10,661 nucleotides of DNA from DATGHS01 sp035307785 (GTDB lineage Bacteria; Planctomycetota; Planctomycetia; Gemmatales; Gemmataceae): the NCBI GenBank assembly GCA_035307785.1, contig DATGHS010000566.1, positions 1-10,661 of the forward strand. Reading direction: 5' to 3'. The notes beneath the pieces are model-generated. The model did not search any database and was not told where the DNA came from. It saw only the letters and a program-made list of their open reading frames with translations. Each line of letters starts with the position of its first letter. The first letter of the stretch is position 1. Made by a program: the position numbers and the translations under genes. Of the stretch, positions 6,801 through 10,661 are shown one piece after another.

Positions 6801-7396
6801 GTGTCTTCAGCGAGACCAGCGAAATCCCCAAGGTAGACACAGACACCGCCGCTGATGGCATCGCCGGCAATCACATTGCTGCCAGCTGTTGGAAGCCAGA
6901 TGTCTGTGGAAAAGTTGCTGATTGTCAGGCCGCGCACGGTGCTGTTTCCGCCAATGAGTGTTAAGCCAGTTGGCGACTCTGTCTCTGGGTTGTTGAAACC
7001 GCCTGCATCGTGGGTCCCGTCCAGCGTGATAAGCCGCACGGCATTATCGCCGATGGCCTGCGTGTTCGCGCTGGAGCCGGGCTGGCTGTAGCCATTGATA
7101 ACTACCGGATGCGTGATCAATGGCAGGTCCGACGTGACGCTGATCGTCTGCACTCCGCTACCGGGAATATTGAAATTGATGTTCGACATCGGATCGGGGT
7201 CGGCGTTGACCTGCGTGATGGCCCAGCGCAGGCTGCCGACGCTGCCATCGTCGAGGGTGTTGGTCACGGTAAAGGTCGCAGGCGTCGTGCGGTCTTCCAG
7301 CCGTTCCAAACAAGGCCGGCAGCGCCTTGCAGCGGCCCGGCGAGCTTGGCGATTGAGTTTCCGACGCACCCGCAGCCAGGACGGGATGATAGTCAT
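3815..7396 (-). CDS. Large beta-helix surface/secreted protein with SdrD-B-like and planctomycete C-terminal domains
   Basis: Encodes 1193 residues. The basic N-terminus contains LERLEDRTTP (30-39), a signature I know from large exported planctomycete proteins, then a GSLRWAITQVN segment (54-64) like the CSLREAI-type entry to beta-helices. Residues about 130-560 are a right-handed parallel beta-helix with many G-N-x-I and NSIYDN-type rungs. About 600-700 is a beta-sandwich-like module (FYGNASPDSSGFGQGQ, TATDKTGDTSEFA). About 715-897 has further beta-rich repeats. About 898-1017 is an SdrD-B/Cna-B-like domain starting GFVWADFNNNGQIDFGENG, with Ca-binding-like Asp/Asn. Residues 1018-1193 form a separate domain beginning GIGFWNNKNGQALI. 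No hydrophobic signal peptide core and no PEP-CTERM or LPXTG anchor is visible. GGAGG lies 9 nt before ATG. A structural, adhesive or glycan-related role is inferred; no catalytic residues are identified. Confidence 0.88.
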   Translation of the reverse strand: MTIIPSWLRVRRKLNRQARRAAARRCRPCLERLEDRTTPATFTVTNTLDDGSVGSLRWAITQVNADPDPMSNINFNIPGSGVQTISVTSDLPLITHPVVINGYSQPGSSANTQAIGDNAVRLITLDGTHDAGGFNNPETESPTGLTLIGGNSTVRGLTISNFSTDIWLPTAGSNVIAGDAISGGVCVYLGDFAGLAEDTPIPSFMNTNNAPVVVDNLQAFIADPTTIPVITDSVVLEQPSYNLSQHWVFGISDNNVIGGTSLADRNIIDTGLLNIFGSYNRVEGNYIGVDATGMLAAPGTGFAAGVRIQMGSYNTIGGTTPGTGNVIVADSTGIDVDIGFSSLDITSHNVVQGNFLGTNATGDAALDDEPSANRPPFGQGSSGVFLGSVTAFDLIGGPTTGAGNLISGHFDYGIYDGDPDNVIQGNLVGTDATGTRPIPNGDGIRVNVGQGTLVGGSVPGEGNVVAFNSGGGPDFGPPGTGLLVRDTGARIIGNSIHDNESAGVEVTDEGQTNVQITSNSIYDNGGPGVWVHGNPFDISFGDIDSGIDIQRNSIYGNAMLGIDLGAIPVTRFNVQTTDITTWDHDIPDNTPQNGSAVGINNGQTFPCNLTASATGSSVSISGTLQSPNAGQQTLDFYGNASPDSSGFGQGQAWLGETTIDSGQTSFVANLAVGNLAAEYITATATDKTGDTSEFAKDVQATTAQSQTFAQYMASVLPQSSTLTNSMTIEASTNTTPATVIDGVNHLTNVTQPVTIILDLMGGTWSSGGVTANPPPNVTFEIKNGTLDPTYPALTVAGGLVEVTNCTLTTSGDNPTILVTGGNLSLRNDTVQESTVSNDPAIKVTGGTLDLGTTASPGGDIVNINGVGQLVCNTTANIISAVGTTFEDNGIAIQPSSLLGFVWADFNNNGQIDFGENGLSGVSIHLQGSDFLGRSVDLTTTTDASGSYQFSGLMPGSYAVTAAQPAGYTAGIDSVGTVNGILTGSVSGANQFTIYLPDSVNAMNYNFGELPANGGSAQHGQTAGIGFWNNKNGQALIKSLNGGSTSMQLGNWLADTFKNMYGANAGSNDLAGLTNAQVAAVFQQKFVVKGQKLDAQVMATALSVYVTNQTLAGSAAAAYGFTVTQYGVGIATINVGNDGAAVAQANGTTLSIMDILLAADSLSANDNGVLYGGDTTKRNEANDLFSAINLDGGI

Positions 7397-7452
7397 GAGA
7401 GGAAGCCTCCAGCAAATAGCGAGGGCCTGCGATATAATGAAAATGCCGTCGG

Positions 7453-7506
7453 CCGGGCGCGCAGACCAGGCGCCCGGAGATGGCGAACCAGAGGGCGCAA
7501 GCCCTC
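7453..7506. repeat. Two adjacent GC hairpins in the divergent intergenic region
   Basis: CCGGGCGC (7453-7460) pairs with GCGCCCGG (7470-7477) across a 9-nt loop. GAGGGC-GCAA-GCCCTC (7491-7506) is a perfect 6-bp stem with a GNRA loop. They lie between the divergently transcribed beta-helix and mntA-like genes. They look like dispersed palindromic repeats; a role in either leader RNA is possible but unproven. Confidence 0.5.
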
Positions 7507-7516
7507 GGAGTTTTCG

Positions 7517-7560
7517 GGCCGGTGAGACTTTGCTTGGCGGCGCAGACTCACCGGCCTTTT
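7517..7560 (+). terminator. Stem-loop followed by TTTT upstream of mntA-like gene
   Basis: GGCCGGTGAG (7517-7526) pairs with CTCACCGGCC (7547-7556) across a 20-nt loop and is followed by TTTT (7557-7560). This resembles an intrinsic terminator on the + strand, but no + strand gene lies just upstream. It could be an attenuator for the toxin-antitoxin operon, a block to antisense transcription from the beta-helix region, or another repeat hairpin. Confidence 0.35.
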
Positions 7561-7615
7561 CAGGCGTCAGCTGTCAGAAAAACCTAACCTTTGTTGCCTG
7601 CCATAGAATTTCCGC

Positions 7616-8068
7616 ATGAGTTCCAAGCGCGGTTACGATGGGTCATTAACGGCACTCCCTCGCAATTATCGCGGCGCCGAGGTGCCCCTGCGGATCATCC
7701 GCAAGTGGGCACGTCAAGTTGCCGAGCGTTTTCATCCCGACAAAATCGTCCTTTTCGGCTCTCATGCGTATGGCACGCCGCATGCGGACAGCGACGTGGA
7801 TATCCTGGTCATCATGCCCTGCCGAAACCAGCACACCCAAGCATTCAAGATTCGCATGGCGACGCCGGCACCCTTCCCCATGGACCTCCTGGTGCGAAAG
7901 CCGAGTGAAATCCAGTGGCGGCTGGAAGAGGGAGAGCTGTTTCACACCGAGATCCTGCGCAGAGGCAAAGTTCTTTATGAAAAAGGCGACGCGCGAATGG
8001 GTACGCAAAGCCGAGGCCGATTACCGGCTCGCCGCAAAGCTCGCCAGGGAAAACGAACCGTTTTATGA
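7616..8068 (+). CDS. mntA: MntA-like nucleotidyltransferase antitoxin (MNT)
   Basis: Encodes 150 residues. It belongs to the minimal DNA polymerase beta-type nucleotidyltransferases: LFGSHAYGTPHADSDVDILV contains GS (48-49), x10, then D60-x-D62, exactly the GSx10DxD signature, and D90 in PMDLLV is the likely third metal ligand. MntA-type enzymes transfer AMP to a HEPN toxin and neutralise it. The 3' end overlaps the HEPN gene by 92 nt in the +1 frame, so the tail after GKVLYEK (residues 124-150, Arg-rich) is dual-coded. No clear Shine-Dalgarno precedes ATG 7616. A GTG at 7682 (residue 23, before PLRIIRKWA) is an alternative start, preceded by purines (GCCGAG). The family call is strong; antitoxin function is inferred from the pairing. 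Confidence 0.88.
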   Translation: MSSKRGYDGSLTALPRNYRGAEVPLRIIRKWARQVAERFHPDKIVLFGSHAYGTPHADSDVDILVIMPCRNQHTQAFKIRMATPAPFPMDLLVRKPSEIQWRLEEGELFHTEILRRGKVLYEKGDARMGTQSRGRLPARRKARQGKRTVL

Positions 8069-8375
8069 TCATCGCTGTTTCCTTTGCCAACAGTCTTCCG
8101 AAAAGTATCTGAAAGCGCTCCTGGAAGAACTTGCGATCCCGGTGGCAAAGACGCACGATCTTGAGCGACTCTTGAATGCGCTGCTTCCACATTACCCACG
8201 AATGCCCACATTACGACGCGGGCTACGCTTTCTCACGGACTTCGCTGTAGAACCTCGCTACCCTGGCGAGTGGAGCAACAAGCGCCAGGCCGGCGCTGCT
8301 TTTCGCTGGGCCAGCAAAGTGCGCGACGCTTGCCGGTCGATGCTTGGTCTGCCCCCGCCGCGCCGACGGCCATAG
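7977..8375 (+). CDS. hepT: HEPN-domain protein, HepT-like toxin partner of MNT
   Basis: Encodes 132 residues from ATG 7977, the Met that gives the typical HEPN N-terminus (MKKATREWVRKAEADYRLA). The all-helical HEPN fold is recognised by FYDHRCFLCQQSSEKYLKALL (residues 29-49) and AKTHDLERLLNALLPH (57-72), both characteristic of the family. HEPN partners of MNT act as RNases that cleave tRNA or mRNA, or as inert binding partners. The canonical RNase motif R-x4-6-H is not visible: the R-to-H spacings present are x7 (R24-H32, R64-H72). Activity is therefore uncertain. Start and overlap with mntA (92 nt) imply translational coupling; AGAGG about 11 nt upstream is a weak ribosome site. The same frame is open upstream to 7719, but that part is a shadow of MNT. 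It ends 13 nt from the convergent TPR gene. Confidence 0.87.
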   Translation: MKKATREWVRKAEADYRLAAKLARENEPFYDHRCFLCQQSSEKYLKALLEELAIPVAKTHDLERLLNALLPHYPRMPTLRRGLRFLTDFAVEPRYPGEWSNKRQAGAAFRWASKVRDACRSMLGLPPPRRRP

Positions 8376-8388
8376 CCGAATTTGGCTG

Positions 8389-10661
8389 TCACTTCTTCTC
8401 CGGCCCCGCTTTCGGGCCGGCTGATTCCTTCTGCTTCGCCTCCAGTTCGGCGAGGAGCTTCTTGAAGTCGTCGCGGTCGCGGAGCGCGGCGAGGTCGTCG
8501 TCGTCCTTCATTTTCACGACGTCGTTGTAGCCCGCGCTTACTGCTTTTCGCAGCAGTTCCATTGCCCGATCCGCGTATTCCAGCTTCTTTGACTTGTCTT
8601 GGAGGCTCGCGACGGCGTAAAAGCATGCAAAATAATACCACTGGCCGCTGTTCCATTGAGTTAATTTGGTCAATTGGGCGACGTCCGCGATTGCTTCAGT
8701 CACGTGGCCCGCCTCAAGCCGCGATTTTGCTCTGCCTGCGCGCATCCCTGGTTGATCAGCCGGTGGGCTCAGGTCGAGCGCCCGAGTCCAATCGGGCACT
8801 GCGTCGGCGTATCGCTCTAACAAGTCGAGCGCCTTCGCTCTGTTCCAATGACTATTTCGAAGGAACTGTTTCACATTGCCGATATTCGAGTCACGTTCAC
8901 ACAGCGCGGTCAGTGTCTTTATGGCTTTGCCGTACCATTCCAAACTGTTTTCGGGATTGCCCCTATCGCGGATGAAATTCCCGTAATTGCAGTAGCTGCC
9001 GCCAAGTGTGACCTTCAAATCGGGCGTTGAATTTGTACTTTCAGCGAATTGCTCTCCGAGCTTAATACCCTGCAAATACTCTTGGCGCGCTTCATCCGGT
9101 TTGCCGCACTCGGCAAACAACGCTCCTAGTTGGCCGTGAGTCAAGGCTAATTCTCCAACGTATTCACGCGCGCCAGCAAATTCTTTCACGAGATTCAGTT
9201 GAAGTTCGCGGGCGCCCTGGAATGCCTTAAGCGCGTCATCACGCTTGCGAAGTTGCAAATGCAAAAGAAGACCCAGTTGGAAGTACGTGTGGGACAGTTT
9301 TTGCCGATAAATGGGCAAACCGGAGGACACCGCCACTGCTTTGTTTCCCGACTCTAGTGCCTGCTCGAATTCGGCGCGGGCCCGTTCTGATTGGCGAAGT
9401 GTCACTAGCACCCTGGCGAGGGCAAAATGGGTTTGGGCCAATTTCATTTGAAAATCAGCATCGGCTGCGAATTGTTCAGCCAACGGCTTTTGCAATTCGA
9501 GCGCCTCTTTTAACTTCTCGAGGGCTTCAGGCATTTGGCCACGCGCGGCGAGGATTTCTCCATGGCGCTCGAAGGCGTAAGCCAACATATTCTGGTATCC
9601 AGTGGATTTTGGATCCTCGTCAAGTAGTTTTTTGCAGAGCACTATGGAAAGTTCCAGTTCGACGCAGGCTGGCTCCCACTGGCAAGAATTGGCGTACATC
9701 TCGCCAAGCAATTGGTGGGCCAGCAGCAGATCGGACTTATAATCGCGAATAGCAGGATATTGATCGGCTAGCTCCTGCCGGAGGTTCCTAACCTGTTCGA
9801 GCTGGGCCCGAGCACGCGGCAAATCGCCACGCCGGCCATAAAGGCTTCCAAGATGAATGCAAGTGCCGGCCAAGTCGCATTTGTACCGGGGGCGGCCAGG
9901 GAACCGATCAATCAAATGCATCTGGAGATCGCGCGCCCTTTCAAGCTCCTTTTGTCCAGCATCCAAATTGTCGATTTCGACGTACAGTCCCCCAAGATTG
10001 CTGCAAGTACCTGCCAAATACTGTTGAATCGAGGGTGCATCTGGCGACTCGTCGTGTAACTGTTGAAGCGAATCTCGCGATTGTTCCAACGCCCTGCGAG
10101 CCTTGTCAGGTTGGCCGTGCTTCACGAGGAGCGCGCCCACGTTTCCTTGCGTGGTGGCCATTAACGTGCGGCATCCACGGTCACTGGGAAGTCTTTTGAG
10201 TATTTCTGCCGCAAGTGCCAACGCCCGTTCGTATTCCACGAGCGCTTCTTGCCACCTTCCAAGCTGGGAAAGCACCACGCCTACGTTTATATGAGATCCG
10301 GTTAAGCTCTGTTTATACTCATGTTCCTCGGGGAATTGCCGGCTCAACTCCATTCCAATATCCCGGGCTTGCTCGTACGCCGCGAGGGCTTTTTCGCGCT
10401 GACCAAGGAAGTAATGGATCTGGCCCACACGATAATGCCCTTCGGCGCGCGTCGCTCGTTCTAATTCACTGTTGCCTTGCCACTCCGCATATGCCTGCCA
10501 GCGCTTCAGAATTCTCTCCAAATACTGCTTCTCATGCGGACCGATTTCTGGTCTTGAAGCAATTAGTTGCTCAATGGTCTCGTCGGTGCTGTCCCGATAA
10601 TCCGCTAGCAACTTTGCTTCCGACTTTTCAGCCTTTTTCTTCTGTTCCTCGGCAATTTGGT
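8389..10661 (-). CDS. TPR-repeat protein, C-terminal part (possibly tail of a Ser/Thr kinase)
   Basis: 756 residues are visible, and the frame runs off the window edge, so the N-terminus is missing. The TTG at 10611 is not needed as a start: 16 more in-frame codons (QIAEEQKKKAEKSEAK) continue upstream in a charged coiled-coil-like stretch. Most of the protein is at least ten helix-pair repeats with a period near 48-50 residues, each with GxxxxxxGxxxEAxxxYExAL-type motifs, e.g. LGRWQEALVEYERALALA. The end (AMELLRKAVSAGY, DLAALRDRDDFKKLLAELEAK) matches, from memory, the closing segment of planctomycete TPR proteins that carry an N-terminal protein kinase and a membrane helix. A scaffold or signalling role through protein-protein contacts is inferred. 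The kinase itself is not in the window. It is convergent with the HEPN gene, and I see no clear terminator between them. Confidence 0.85.
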   Translation of the reverse strand, partial: QIAEEQKKKAEKSEAKLLADYRDSTDETIEQLIASRPEIGPHEKQYLERILKRWQAYAEWQGNSELERATRAEGHYRVGQIHYFLGQREKALAAYEQARDIGMELSRQFPEEHEYKQSLTGSHINVGVVLSQLGRWQEALVEYERALALAAEILKRLPSDRGCRTLMATTQGNVGALLVKHGQPDKARRALEQSRDSLQQLHDESPDAPSIQQYLAGTCSNLGGLYVEIDNLDAGQKELERARDLQMHLIDRFPGRPRYKCDLAGTCIHLGSLYGRRGDLPRARAQLEQVRNLRQELADQYPAIRDYKSDLLLAHQLLGEMYANSCQWEPACVELELSIVLCKKLLDEDPKSTGYQNMLAYAFERHGEILAARGQMPEALEKLKEALELQKPLAEQFAADADFQMKLAQTHFALARVLVTLRQSERARAEFEQALESGNKAVAVSSGLPIYRQKLSHTYFQLGLLLHLQLRKRDDALKAFQGARELQLNLVKEFAGAREYVGELALTHGQLGALFAECGKPDEARQEYLQGIKLGEQFAESTNSTPDLKVTLGGSYCNYGNFIRDRGNPENSLEWYGKAIKTLTALCERDSNIGNVKQFLRNSHWNRAKALDLLERYADAVPDWTRALDLSPPADQPGMRAGRAKSRLEAGHVTEAIADVAQLTKLTQWNSGQWYYFACFYAVASLQDKSKKLEYADRAMELLRKAVSAGYNDVVKMKDDDDLAALRDRDDFKKLLAELEAKQKESAGPKAGPEKK

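Noticed and set aside
7433..7438. TATAAT on the + strand as a promoter for mntA
   Set aside because: No -35-like hexamer lies 15-19 bp upstream; a chance match cannot be excluded.
7719..7976. Upstream extension of the HEPN reading frame
   Set aside because: The translation is Ser/Arg/Trp-rich and unlike HEPN, and the region is the conserved core of the MNT gene; ATG 7977 gives the normal HEPN start.
8400..8420. CCGGCCC / GGGCCGG hairpin at the end of the TPR gene as terminator
   Set aside because: It lies inside the coding sequence and has no U-tract on either strand.
10609..10611. TTG as start codon of the TPR protein
   Set aside because: The frame continues upstream to the window edge with a plausible coiled-coil sequence, so the gene is treated as truncated.

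Overview
The window looks like a chromosomal segment of a planctomycete (phylum Planctomycetota). The reasons are the LERLEDRTTP-type N-terminus of a giant beta-helix protein, its SdrD-B and terminal domains, a TPR protein of the kind fused to planctomycete Ser/Thr kinases, the form of the MNT/HEPN pair, and palindromic repeats built on a TAGCCCAGGG core. These family associations are from memory; no search was run. An order (perhaps Pirellulales) is only a guess.

Layout. (1) 1-2356, + strand: a probable two-gene operon of a 5'-truncated DapA-superfamily aldolase/lyase and an Old Yellow Enzyme-family flavin oxidoreductase. Both have atypical active-site motifs, so their substrates are unknown. 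(2) 2357-2759: a non-coding stretch dominated by one large imperfect palindrome (2370-2647) with nested hairpins. (3) 2760-3675, + strand: a good sigma70-like promoter, two tandem TatA-type genes with related proline-rich tails, and tRNA-Val(CAC). (4) 3815-7396, - strand: a 1193-residue surface or secreted beta-helix protein. (5) 7397-7615: a divergent intergenic region with three strong hairpins. (6) 7616-8375, + strand: an MntA/HepT-like (nucleotidyltransferase/HEPN) toxin-antitoxin pair with a 92-nt out-of-frame overlap. (7) 8389-10661, - strand: the C-terminal part of a long TPR-repeat protein, convergent with the HEPN gene and truncated by the window edge.

How the genes relate. The first two enzymes probably act in one small-molecule pathway. 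The TatA pair would supply pore-forming subunits of the twin-arginine translocase, but no tatC is present here. The MNT/HEPN pair works as a unit: MNT modifies and silences the HEPN toxin. The beta-helix protein and the TPR protein are separate transcription units. I see no unquestionably new system. The most interesting items are the composite palindromic element, a related hairpin that encodes the end of the first gene, the altered catalytic motif of the flavoenzyme, and the overlap and missing RNase motif of the toxin pair.
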